A stretch of 64,000 bases of DNA from Flavobacteriales bacterium (GTDB lineage: Bacteria > Bacteroidota > Bacteroidia > Flavobacteriales_F > PHOS-HE28), in NCBI GenBank assembly GCA_016721005.1, contig JADKJM010000013.1, positions 112,988-176,987 of the forward strand, in the 5' to 3' direction. Positions 54,284 through 63,580 of this stretch are shown piece after piece. Position 1 is the stretch's first letter. Each line of letters starts with the position of its first letter. The position numbers were made by a program, and so were the translations under genes. The notes under the pieces were generated by a model. That model was given only the letters and a program-made list of their open reading frames with translations, had not been told where the DNA came from and did not search any database.

Positions 54284-55474
54284 ATGCGCGCCATCGAAGC
54301 CACCACCGAACTGAAGCGCCTGATGGGGGCGTACTTCCAGGGCATCAAGAAGCCGATGGCCTGGTGTACCAGCGTGGGCCCGGCGGAACTGTTGCGTGCT
54401 TTCGGATTCGAGGTGTACTTCCCCGAGAACCACGGCGCCCTTCTCGGTGCCACACGAACTGCTGGCGACTACATCCCGGCCGCAGTGAAAGAAGGATACG
54501 CCGGTGATATCTGCTCCTACCTCACCAGCGACATCGGTGCGCACCTCAGCGGCGAAACACCCCTGAAGAAGCACTACGGATTGAAGGAGGTGCCGCGCCC
54601 GGACCTGATCGTGTACAACACCAACCAGTGCCGCGAGGTGCAGGACTGGTTCAGCTTCTTCGCCAAGGAATACGACGTGCCCGTGTTCGGCATCACGCCG
54701 CCGCGGCATGTGGACGAGGTGACACCGGCGCATGTGGCGGACGTCGTCGCGCAGTTCAAGGAACTGGTGCCGGTGTGCGAGAAGATCAGCGGCACGCGCT
54801 TCGACATCGACCGCTTCCGCGAAACGCTCCGGCTCAGCCGCGAGGCCACTGACCTGTGGAAGGAAGCGCTGGCCACCGCGATCAACAGCCCAGCGCCGAT
54901 GCTCTTCTTCGATGCCACGATCCACATGGGACCGATCGTGGTGCTGCGCGGCACCCAAGAGGCGAAGGACTATTACGCGTTGCTGCTGAAGGAACTGCAG
55001 GGCATGGTAGCGCAGGGCGAAGGCGCCATCCCCCGTGAGGCCTGCCGCATCTACTGGGATGGCATGCCGATCTGGGGCAAGCTCCGATCGCTCAGCGACC
55101 TCTTCGCGAAGAACCAGGCGGCGGTCGTGGCTTCCACCTACTGCAACAGCTGGGTGTTCGATGCTTTCGACGAGCGCGATCCCTTCGCGTCCAGCGCACT
55201 GGCCTACACGGAGATCTTCATCAACCGCAGCGAGAAAGCGAAAACGGCGATCCTCGGCCGCATGGTGAAGGACTACAAGATCGATGGCGTGATCTTCCAC
55301 GACGCGAAGACCTGCCACAACAATTCCAACGCGCGCTTCGGCATGCCGCAACGCCTGAAGAAAGAGGCTGGCGTGGAGACGCTGGTGCTGGAAGGCGACC
55401 TGTGCGACCTCCGTTTCTACAGCGAAGGCCAGAGCCACACCAAGATCGAGGCGTTCATCGAACAACTCACCTGA
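54284..55474 (+). CDS. Additional 2-hydroxyacyl-CoA-dehydratase-type (HgdB/BcrB-like) protein
   Basis: 396 residues, intact, one base after the ligase stop. Homologous in layout to BcrB: AGDICSYLTSDIGAHL (cf. DVCTYVK.DIG), NTNQCREVQDWFSFFAKEYD, EACRIYWDGMPIWGKL, SFTYCNSW-type segment (ASTYCNSWVFDAF) and FHDAKTCHNNSNARFG. The Cys in GDLCDLRFYSEGQ replaces the Val of BcrB. It binds an iron-sulfur cluster and should be reduced by the ATPase encoded at 56464-57318. One HgdB-like protein with one ATPase recalls the double-cubane cluster proteins as well as hydroxyacyl-CoA dehydratases; the substrate is unknown. Confidence 0.85.
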   Translation: MRAIEATTELKRLMGAYFQGIKKPMAWCTSVGPAELLRAFGFEVYFPENHGALLGATRTAGDYIPAAVKEGYAGDICSYLTSDIGAHLSGETPLKKHYGLKEVPRPDLIVYNTNQCREVQDWFSFFAKEYDVPVFGITPPRHVDEVTPAHVADVVAQFKELVPVCEKISGTRFDIDRFRETLRLSREATDLWKEALATAINSPAPMLFFDATIHMGPIVVLRGTQEAKDYYALLLKELQGMVAQGEGAIPREACRIYWDGMPIWGKLRSLSDLFAKNQAAVVASTYCNSWVFDAFDERDPFASSALAYTEIFINRSEKAKTAILGRMVKDYKIDGVIFHDAKTCHNNSNARFGMPQRLKKEAGVETLVLEGDLCDLRFYSEGQSHTKIEAFIEQLT

Positions 55475-55479
55475 TCACC

Positions 55480-56562
55480 ATGGAAGACCAGAACGGGACC
55501 TTGCGGGTGGGCGTGATCGGCATGGGGCCGGTGGGCCAGATCCTCGCCGTCCACCTGAAGGAAGCGGGCTGCCACGTTACCGTCTGTGACCGCAACAAGG
55601 AGCGCGTGGAGCTCATCCGGAAGGAGGGCCTTCACCTCGAGGGCAAGATGGCCAAGCAGCAAATGCCGGACGAGGCCTTCGACACGGCGCGCGAACTCGC
55701 TGCGCTGAAACCGGATGTCATCATTCTGGCCATCAAGGTCTATCACACCCGAGCGGTGATCGAAGAGTTGCTGTCAGCGGGTGATGGCAAGCCCTACATC
55801 ATCTGTGCGCAGAACGGCATCGATGTCGAGGAGCCCGTGATCGACATGTTCGGCGAGCAGCGCACCTTCCGTATGGTGCTCAATTTCGCCGGGAACTTGG
55901 CTAGGCCCAACGCGGTCAACGTCACCTTCTTCAACGCACCCAATTTCCTCGCGTCCGTGGACGATTCCCAGGGCGCCTTTGCGGAACGCTTCGCCGGAAC
56001 GCTCTCCAGCGTCCACTTGGACACCGTGGTGGTCGACTCGTTCTCCCTCGTGGACAAGGTGTGGGAGAAGACCATCCTGAATTCCTCCCTCAGTGCGTTG
56101 TGCGGCCTTTCGCGCCTCACCATCCGCGAAGCCATGGAGCAGCCGGGCATGGCGGAGATCATCGAGCATGTGATCGAGGAGAGCGTACAGGTAGCGAAGG
56201 CGGAGGACATCCGCTTCGGCGATAATTTCATCAAGCTGTGCATGCGCTTACCTGCGCAAGGTAAGCAACCACTTCCCGTCCTGGCGGTGGACATGATGAA
56301 GAACCAGCAGACCGAGATCGACCACTTCAACGGGCAGTTCGTCAAGTACGGTCGCAAGCATTACGTGCGCACGCCGCTCAACCTGCTCTTCACCAACATG
56401 GTGCTGTCGCACACGAAGAAAGGCGCCGCTCTGGATGCCCCGGAACCCTTGGCCCTCGCGGGGATGTTCGCCATCGAAGGCACCGGTGCGATCAAGGAAG
56501 CCAGTGCCGGAGGGCACTACGTAGGGGTCGATATCGGATCCATATTACACCAAGATCAGTGA
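55480..56562 (+). CDS. Ketopantoate-reductase-like (ApbA/PanE) oxidoreductase
   Basis: ATG 55480 lies five bases after the previous stop. The Rossmann motif VGVIGMGPVGQILAVHL, IILAIKVYHTRAVIEEL, the catalytic Lys segment LVDKVWEKTILNSSLSALC and MMKNQQTEIDHFNGQFVKYG are those of 2-dehydropantoate 2-reductases. Homology ends around 56430; the frame then runs on through GGHYVGVDIGS, which is the start of the next gene's ATPase motif, so the true stop is probably lost to an indel. Enzymes of this fold reduce 2-keto acids. It separates the second HgdB-like protein from its ATPase. Confidence 0.8.
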   Translation: MEDQNGTLRVGVIGMGPVGQILAVHLKEAGCHVTVCDRNKERVELIRKEGLHLEGKMAKQQMPDEAFDTARELAALKPDVIILAIKVYHTRAVIEELLSAGDGKPYIICAQNGIDVEEPVIDMFGEQRTFRMVLNFAGNLARPNAVNVTFFNAPNFLASVDDSQGAFAERFAGTLSSVHLDTVVVDSFSLVDKVWEKTILNSSLSALCGLSRLTIREAMEQPGMAEIIEHVIEESVQVAKAEDIRFGDNFIKLCMRLPAQGKQPLPVLAVDMMKNQQTEIDHFNGQFVKYGRKHYVRTPLNLLFTNMVLSHTKKGAALDAPEPLALAGMFAIEGTGAIKEASAGGHYVGVDIGSILHQDQ

Positions 56563-57318
56563 TCGATGAGGCCGGTGAAGTGGTGTACCGCGAACTGCTT
56601 CGCACCCTGAACCGCGACAAGAACGCCTTGTACAGCGCGCTCAAGGACATCGAAGGCCGTTATACCGTGGAAGGCGTCTGCGCATCGGGCTACGGCCGCG
56701 AGCATTTCCCGAACGCCGACAGCACGAAGACCGAAGTGAGCTGCGCGGCCTTCGCGATCGATTCCCTGTATCCGGGTCGCAAGAACATCGTCGACATCGG
56801 CGCCGAGGACATCAAGCTGATCCGCGCGGCCGACGGCGGCAAGGTGGAGGACTTCTACATGAACAACAAGTGCGCGGCGGGCACTGGCGCATTCATCACC
56901 GAAGTGGCCGAACGCGCCGAGATCGACCTGCGCAACATGAGCGAACTGGTACCGCTCGGGTGCGATGAAGGAGCTCAACAGCTTCTGCACCGTCTTCGCG
57001 AAGACCGAGATCATGAGCTGGATCGCCGAGGAGATGCCCGTGGAGGACATCGCCAAGGGCATCTACCTGAGCGTGGCCAACCGCATCTACAAGATCCGTA
57101 TGGAGCCCGATCTCCCGATCTACCTGGTCGGTGGCGTCATCGCTTATCACCCCTACTTCAAGACCATCCTCTCCGAGCGTTTCGGGCAGGAAGTGGTCAT
57201 CCCGGACCATCCCCAATTCATCGTCTCGCTCGGTGCCGCCCTCTACGCGCGCAAGCATGCGCAGCAACCGGACACCGCAGCAAAGGCCGATACCAACGAG
57301 CAGAAGGAACGCGCATGA
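56464..57318 (+). CDS. HgdC/BcrA-type ATPase (second activator), frameshifted
   Basis: ASKHA-type activator ATPase. The nucleotide motif GGHYVGVDIGS is in the frame of the preceding gene, then after indels near 56540-56558 the frame continues VIDEAGEVVYRELLRTLNRD. Further: GVCASGYGREHFPNADSTKT, NIVDIGAEDIKLIRA, MNNKCAAGTGAFITEVAERA (cluster Cys), then a frameshift near 56960 and MKELNSFCTVFAKTEIMSWI and LPIYLVGGVIAYHPYFK. It resembles the homodimeric activators more than BcrA/BcrD. Start not determinable; 56464 is the nearest upstream ATG. Its stop overlaps the thiolase start. Confidence 0.8.
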
Positions 57319-58573
57319 AAGCAGTACACGACAAACAGAAGGGATTCGGCATCCAGTACGACGGTATGTACTTGGTGCATGGAGCACGCACGGCATTCGG
57401 AAGCTGGGCGGCACGCTCGCACAAGTATCCCCGACGGACCTGGCCATTTTCGCAAGCAAAGCAGCCATGGAGAAGTCGGGCATCCGTCCGGACGAAGTGG
57501 ATCAGGTGATCATGGCGAACATTGGGCAGAGTTCTTACGATGCCTACTTCCTGCCGCGCCACATCGGGCTGTACGCGGGTGTTCCGCAAGGCGTACCCGC
57601 CGTGATGGTGCAGCGGATCTGCGGCTCCGGATTCGAGACCATCACTGCCGCTGCGGACCAGATCGCATTGGGCAAGGCCGGTGTGGCCCTGTGCGGCGGC
57701 ACGGAGAACATGTCCCTCGCTCCTACCGTGTCCTTCGGCAACCGCATGGGCTATCCCCTGGGCCGCGTGGAATTCAAGGACCTGCTGTGGGAAGCGCTCA
57801 ACGACAGCGCTGCGGTGCCCATGGGCAACACGGCCGAGAACGTGGCGCGTCTGCACGGCATCACCCGCGCGGAAACGGATCTCTTCGGAAAGCTCTCCGT
57901 GGACCGCGCAGTGGCCGCCACGGAGCGGGGCTGGTTCAAGGATGAAGTGGTGCCGATCGACGCGACGGTGTTCGAGATCGAGGGCCTACGGCCGCGCAAG
58001 GTCGGCCTGCCCAAGGGCGTGAAGGGCTTCATCACCGATGAGAACATCCGGCCGTCCACCTTGGAGGGCATGGCGAAGTTGCCACCCGCATTCGACAAGG
58101 AGGGCGTGCAGACCGCAGCCAACTCCAGCGGCATCGTGGATGGTGCTGCGGCCGCCGTGGTGGCGGGCGAAGCATTCGTGAAAGCGCGCAAGCTGCAACC
58201 GCTCGCCCGCATCGTGGCATCGGTAACCAGCGGCGTCGATCCGCGGACGATGGGCCTGGGCCCCGTGCCCGCCATCAAGCTGTTGTTGGAATTCACTGGC
58301 CTCAAACTGGCCGACATCGGCCTGATCGAGATCAACGAAGCGTTCGCCGCGCAGTTCATCGGTTGCGAACGCGAACTGGGACTGGATCGTTCGATCTGCA
58401 ATGTGAATGGCGGTGCCATCGCGTTGGGCCATCCCTTGGCCGCCACCGGCCTGCGCCTGTCGCTGACACTGGCCCGCGAGATGAAGGCGCGCAAAGTGCG
58501 GTACGGCATCGCTTCCGCATGCATCGGCGGCGGTCAGGGCAACGCCATCCTTTTCGAGAACACGGAGCACTGA
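57315..58573 (+). CDS. Acetyl-CoA acyltransferase (thiolase), one frameshift
   Basis: About 419 residues from ATG 57315, overlapping the ATPase stop. The frame shifts near 57400: HGARTAFG is followed in the other frame by KLGGTLAQVSPTDLAIFASK. Active-site Cys lies in VQRICGSGFETITAAADQIA; the C-terminal motifs INEAFAAQFIGCERELG, NGGAIALGHPLAATGLRLSL and SACIGGGQGNAI supply His and Cys. In this operon it would cleave 3-oxopimeloyl-CoA to glutaryl-CoA and acetyl-CoA. Confidence 0.9.
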
Positions 58574-58577
58574 TCAC

Positions 58578-59629
58578 ATGGCAACAATGGAACAATGGCA
58601 GATGACCGCGCTGAAGGCGGACTTCGCGCGGGTGGAAAGTGAACTGCCGACGATCACTGCGGACGAGGCCTTGGTGAAAGTGGCCGGCTGCGGTGTGTGC
58701 CATACGGACCTCGGCTTCTGGAACGATGGAGTGCGCACGAAGAAGGAACTGCCCCTGACGCTCGGCCATGAGATCAGCGGCACGGTGCTGGAAGGCCCCG
58801 CGCACCTCAAAGGCCGCCGCGTGATCGTGCCCGCCGTGCTGCCTTGTGGTGAGTGCGACCTGTGCAAGAAGGGACGAAGCAACATGTGCCAGAAGCAATG
58901 ATGCCGGCAACGACCTGCATTTTTCGGCGGCTTCGCATCGCACGTGGTGGTGCCGCATCGCCACTTCTGCGTGCTGCTCGGACGATCTGCTGCAACGCTA
59001 TCCGTTGAAACGCTCGCGTTATCGCCGATGCGATCTCCACGCCCTACCAGTGGTGCGGAAAGCGAACTGGCAGCGGGCGACCCCGCCATCGCGATCGGCG
59101 TGGGCGGCGTGGGCGTGTACGGCGCTCGATCGCCGGGATCATGGGCGCGAAGGTGCTCGCGCTGGACATCGACGACGGGAAGCTGAGCGGGCGAAGGCGC
59201 ACGGCGTGACGCCACGCTCAACACCGCGAATGAGCGGCAAGGACATCAAGCGCGCGTCCGTGACTGGCCGGGAACTGGGCGCACCCAAGCATGGCTGGAA
59301 GATTCGAGTACTCCGGCACCACCGCCGGGCAGGAACTGGCCTTCAGCCTCGATCACTTTCACCTCTACCCTCAGCGTCGTGGGCTTCACGATGGACTTGC
59401 TCGAAGTGCGCCTGAGCAACCTGATGGCCTTCGATGCCAAACCGATCGGCACGTGGGGCTGCAAGCCGGAGCTCCATCCCGAAGTGGTGGACCTGATCGC
59501 CAGCGGCAAGCTCGACATCCACGACTTCGTGGAGGCCGTCCCCTGTCGCGGATCAACGAGGTCTTCCGCAACTCGCTCGCCCACAAATACACGAAGCGCA
59601 TCGTACTCGTGCCCGATCATACCAATTGA
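58578..59629 (+). CDS. had: 6-hydroxycyclohex-1-ene-1-carbonyl-CoA dehydrogenase, multiple frameshifts
   Basis: Zinc alcohol-dehydrogenase-like protein of about 350 residues. Motifs, in several frames: VAGCGVCHTDLGFWNDGVRT, LPLTLGHEISGTV, VLPCGECDLCKKGRSNMC (structural zinc), GGFASHVVVPHRHFCVL, AIAIGVGGVGVYGA, LEDFEYSGTTAGQELAFSL, VVGFTMDLLEVRLSNLMAFD and GTWGCKPELHPEVVDLIASG. The last three are specific in my memory to the Had enzymes of the Thauera-type benzoyl-CoA pathway. It oxidises the 6-hydroxy intermediate to the 6-oxo form with NAD. At least five indels lie between 58900 and 59560. Confidence 0.88.
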
Positions 59630-59651
59630 AACCCCGATCCCTCCGCACGCC

Positions 59652-60786
59652 ATGGAAGCACCGCACAGCCACAACATCGTTGAACACACGTTCACCGAGA
59701 TCATCTCGAGAAGCGACCCTGCTTAGACCACGACGGCAGCCCCGTGAAGGGCCTGTTCAACGCGCGGATCATGCTCAACAATCCCAAGCAGTACAACTCG
59801 TACACCACTGCCGCAGTGAAGGAGGCGATCCTCGCCTTCCGCACCGCTTCCAACGACCGCAGCGGGTGGTGGCCGTAGTGTTCACTGCCGTGGGCGACAA
59901 AGCCTTCTGTACCGGCGGCACACCGCGAATACGCGGAATACTACGCGGGCAATCCGCAGGAGTATTCCCAGCACATGCGCTTGTTCAACGACATGGTGTC
60001 GGCGATCCCGATGTGCGAGAAACCCGTGGTGTGCCGCGTGAACGGCACGCGCATCGGCGGCGGACAGGAGATCGGTATGGCCTGCGACTGCAGCGTAGCC
60101 AGCGACCTTGGCGCGTTTTGGGCAGGCCGGTCCTGCTAATGGTAGCGCGCCCATCGGCGGTGCCAGGGATTTCCTGCCGTTGTTCACCGGGATCGAACGG
60201 GCGATGGTATCGCTCACCCTCTGCGAACCGTGGACCGCCCATCAAGCTTATTGAACGGCGATCTGCGACATCGCACCGGCATTGAACGTGGACGGGAAGT
60301 TCATCGCGAACCCCTTGGTGCGCTTGACCGCGTGACGGACGACCATGGTCGCATCGTCTTCGGCACGATGAAAGCGGCGAGGAATTGGAGAAGGCCAAGG
60401 CGATCATGGCCAAGGGCGAAGTGGACCTATCGATGTTGGATGCAGCGGTGAACACGCTCATCGCCAAGTTGCTCCACACCTTCCCCAACTGCATGAACAA
60501 GACCATCAGCGAGGCGCGCAAGGCGCAGCTGGACCGCTGGGACCGCAACAAGGAGAGCAGCCGCGAATGGCTCGCGCGGAACATGATGACCGAGGCCCGC
60601 TCCGGATTCCGCGCCTTCAACGACGGGCCCAAGGAGAACCGCGAAGTCGATTTCATCAAGCTGCGCCGCATGCTCGCGGAAGGGCATCCATGGAACGACG
60701 AACTGGACAAGGCGATCTCGCCCCATTACCAAAACCGGCGAAGCAATGACGACAACGAACTAAGAAAGCAACAGCACGAGCGATGA
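59652..60786 (+). CDS. oah: 6-oxocyclohex-1-ene-1-carbonyl-CoA hydrolase, multiple frameshifts
   Basis: Crotonase-family ring-opening hydrolase, about 375 residues when joined. Segments in alternating frames: ARIMLNNPKQYNSYTTAAVK, VVFTAVGDKAFCTGG, EYAEYYAGNPQEYSQHMRLF, NDMVSAIPMCEKPVVCRVNG, RIGGGQEIGMACDCSVASDL, ALNVDGKFIANPLVR and the intact end MNKTISEARKAQLDRWDRNK, MTEARSGFRAFNDGPKENRE. These match Oah closely, far beyond a generic enoyl-CoA hydratase. It adds two waters to give 3-hydroxypimeloyl-CoA, the key ring-cleaving step. Stop 60784-60786; dch starts by overlap or shortly after. Confidence 0.9.
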
Positions 60787-61571
60787 CACCGACGATGGCG
60801 ACGCAACAATTGAGAAGACACGACTGACGATGGAGCACGACGGCGCAGTAGCGCGGATCGTGCTCGATGACGGAAAGGGAACGTGCTCGACCATGTGATG
60901 ATGGAGAGTCGGCGTTGCATCCTCGACGGATTGAAGGACAAGCGGACGTCAAGCTCATCACCTTCGAAGGCAACGGCAAGCACTTCTCCTTCGGAGCCAG
61001 CGTGGAAGAGCACCAGAAGGACATGGCGCCCGCGATGCTGCGTTCGTTCCACGCGCTGTTCTTCACCATTCGCGACTTGTCCATCCCGACGCTGGCACGT
61101 ATCAGCGGCCAATGCCTCGGCGGAGGAATGGAACTGCCATCATGTGCGACTTCCTTTTCGCGGACCAAAGCGCGCGCCGGGCAACCGGAGACGTGCCCGG
61201 CGTGCTCCCGCCCCGGCATCGCCAGATCCTGCCGGAGAAGATCGGTCGGGCCTGCGCCACGGACCTCTTGCTCACTGGGGCGCACCATCGATGCGCAGGA
61301 AGCACATGCGATCGGATTAGTGAACGCGGTTGTAGCGGACCGTGCCGCGCTCGAAGCGCACGTCGGAAGTTTCATCGTTGCGCGATCCCGCCGAAGAGCG
61401 CATCCCCTTGCGCTTCGGGGTGAAGGCAGCACGCGTGAAATTCAACCACGTGCTCGGGAATTTTGCCCGCGCTGGAACAGCTCTATGTGAACCAATTGAT
61501 GAACAGCGCCGACGCCAACGAGGGGCATCACCGCCTTCATCGAGAAGCGCGGCGAAGTGACCAACTGCTGA
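60783..61571 (+). CDS. dch: Cyclohexa-1,5-dienecarbonyl-CoA hydratase, multiple frameshifts
   Basis: Crotonase-family hydratase of about 260 residues. Segments across frames: MEHDGAVARIVLDDGKGN, LITFEGNGKHFSFGASVEEH, MLRSFHALFFTIRDLSIPTL, RISGQCLGGGMEL, GRACATDLLLTG, TIDAQEAHAIGLVNAVVADR and near the end LEQLYVNQLMNSADAN and ITAFIEKRGEVTNC to the stop. The GASVEEH and GQCLGGG stretches are shared with Dch enzymes. It hydrates the product of benzoyl-CoA reductase to 6-hydroxycyclohex-1-ene-1-carbonyl-CoA. The start is uncertain: 60783 overlaps the oah stop (ATGA), 60830 is the first ATG in the main frame. Confidence 0.85.
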
Positions 61572-61590
61572 ACGAAGACCAGTTAGGAGA

Positions 61591-63580
61591 ACGATCAAGA
61601 CCGTCGGCGTGGTCGGTGCAGGCACCATGGGTGCGGCCATCGCGCAGAAATTTGCACAGGAAGGCTTCACTGTCCTGCTGGCAGACCGCATCAACCTTCC
61701 GTGAGAAAGGCATGGGGCGATCCGCACGATGTTGGCCCGGGCGTCGAACGCAAGGTGTTCAGCGAAGCGCTCGCGAATGATGCCTTGGCACGCATCACCG
61801 GCACCGCTGACCTGAGAGGATATGGAAATGGCTGCGACCTCGTGGTGGAAGCCATCTTCGAGGACCGCGACGCGAAAGCGCAACTGTTCGCACGCTGGAC
61901 GGCGTCGTTTCCATCGACCACCATCCTTACTACCAACACCTCTTCGTTCTCGATCACCGACCTCTACCACGTCGGCATCGCATCCCGAACGCTTCATCGG
62001 CCTGCACTTACTTCTACCACGCAGCGAAGAACCGCTTGCGGGAGACTATCCCCGAGCACACACATCGCCCGAAGTGTTCGATGCCGTGCGCGCGTTCTGC
62101 GAGCGTTCCGGAAAGGACGCATCACCTCCGCAAGGATGCCAACGGCTTCGTGGTGAACCGCTACTTCGTCCCATGGCTCAACGAGGCTGCGCGCTTGCTC
62201 GATGAAGGCGTGGCCGACATCCCCCCAACATCGATGCCGTGGTGCATGCGCACTCGGATCGGCATGGGACCGTTCGCGCTGATGAACGCCACCGGTGTCC
62301 CCGTGGTCATCACGCACAGCGCACGCTGGAGGTTTTCGGTCCGTTGTACGCCGTGAGCGATCGCCTGAAGCAGCAGGCCGAAGCGAAGCAGCTTTGGGTG
62401 CTGGAAGGTGGCTGACACGACGAGGCGAAGGCCTGCACGATCTCGGAGCGCATGCTAGGCACCGCCTCCGATTCGTTCCCAACTACTCGATGAGCAGGTT
62501 TGCGGTGTGGTGGGAGATCAACCGCGTGGTGCGCGATCGGCCTGCGCTGGCGCAAGGGTCCGACGATCTGATGGAGCGCTACGGCGAGGCAGAAGTGCAG
62601 AGGCTCTTGGCCGCCATGGCTGCTCGACACGGCACTCCTGTTCCCAAGTCCATCGGCCCCGCATATTGGAGCATGGAGTTCGAAGCTGCGGAAGAAGAAG
62701 AAGAACATCGCGGCGTATCGAACTGGACCGCCCGGAAGACAGCAATGCGCTGAACGAACCTCGTGGTGCGCCAGTTGACGCGAAGTTCAAGGACGTGGAT
62801 GAAGACCTCGATCGATACGCATCTTCTCATCGGTTCCGGCAAGGCCTTTCATGGCCGGGGCCGACATCAAGTTCTTCGTCGATCACATGAAGAAGGGCGA
62901 TCTGAAGGATCGATCGCTTCACACAGTACGGCCATGGACGTTCGCACCGATGGACTCGACTCGGCGAAGAAGGTCGTGGCCGTCCTCAATGGCCTCACCT
63001 TTGGGCGGCGGTCTGAACTCGCCCTGTGCGCCGACCCGATCCTAGCGCTGCCAAAGGGCGAAGCTCGCGTTCCCGGAAACGGATCGGGATTCACCCTGGC
63101 CTTGGCGGCACCCAGCGCAGCGTGGCCTGCGTGGGCAAGGGCATGGCGAAGTACCTCATCCACACCGGCCGCATGTTGACGCCACGCAGGCGGAAGAGAT
63201 CGGCTTTGGCGGACTGCGCGATCGACCGCGATCGCTTGGCGATCTGATGGACGGACGTGAAGCCTGCCACAACGCTGCGACCCTGAGTTGACGACCAAGT
63301 GGAGTTCGCTCGCGGAATTCTTCGGAAAGCACGGGGTCGATGAACTGCCGACTATGGACCATGCGCCGAACGGCTTGAACCTCGAAGAGATCGTGCGCAC
63401 TGCAGAAGACTCCTATCAACCAAGGCGCCCATCGCACTGCGCCTCGCCGACCGCTCGCATCGATGAGGCCAGGACCCAGTTCCGAGCCCCCCGCGCACCC
63501 GGAGACCGTGTTCTCCTCGAAGGATGCAGGTGCTGGGGCTCACTTCGGATCGGGAAGAAGGTGGAATGTTCGGGGTGTAG
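61591..63580 (+). CDS. 3-hydroxyacyl-CoA dehydrogenase/enoyl-CoA hydratase fusion, many frameshifts
   Basis: About 660 residues can be followed through many frames. N-terminal NAD domain: KTVGVVGAGTMGAAIAQKFA, LVVEAIFEDRDAKAQLFAR, TTNTSSFSITDL, HPERFIGLH; C-terminal dehydrogenase part: ANGFVVNRYFVPWLNEAARL and GIGMGPFALMNATGVPV. A second domain starts near 62725 with LDRPEDSNALNEP, then FMAGADIKFFVDHMKKGDL, SELALCADPILALPK, GIHPGLGGTQRSVACVGKGM. The order dehydrogenase-hydratase is opposite to FadB/FadJ. It would oxidise 3-hydroxypimeloyl-CoA before thiolysis. An AGGAG ribosome site precedes the start, whose codon appears damaged (61591). Confidence 0.82.

Noticed and set aside
54239..55465. 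408-codon open frame on the minus strand
   Set aside because: Mirror of the HgdB-like gene; no recognisable domain and no promoter or ribosome site.
46990..63580. Interpretation of the aromatic operon as pseudogenes
   Set aside because: Indels rise toward the contig end, motifs are intact across frames, and missense damage is not evident. Decay would not make such a position-dependent pattern.
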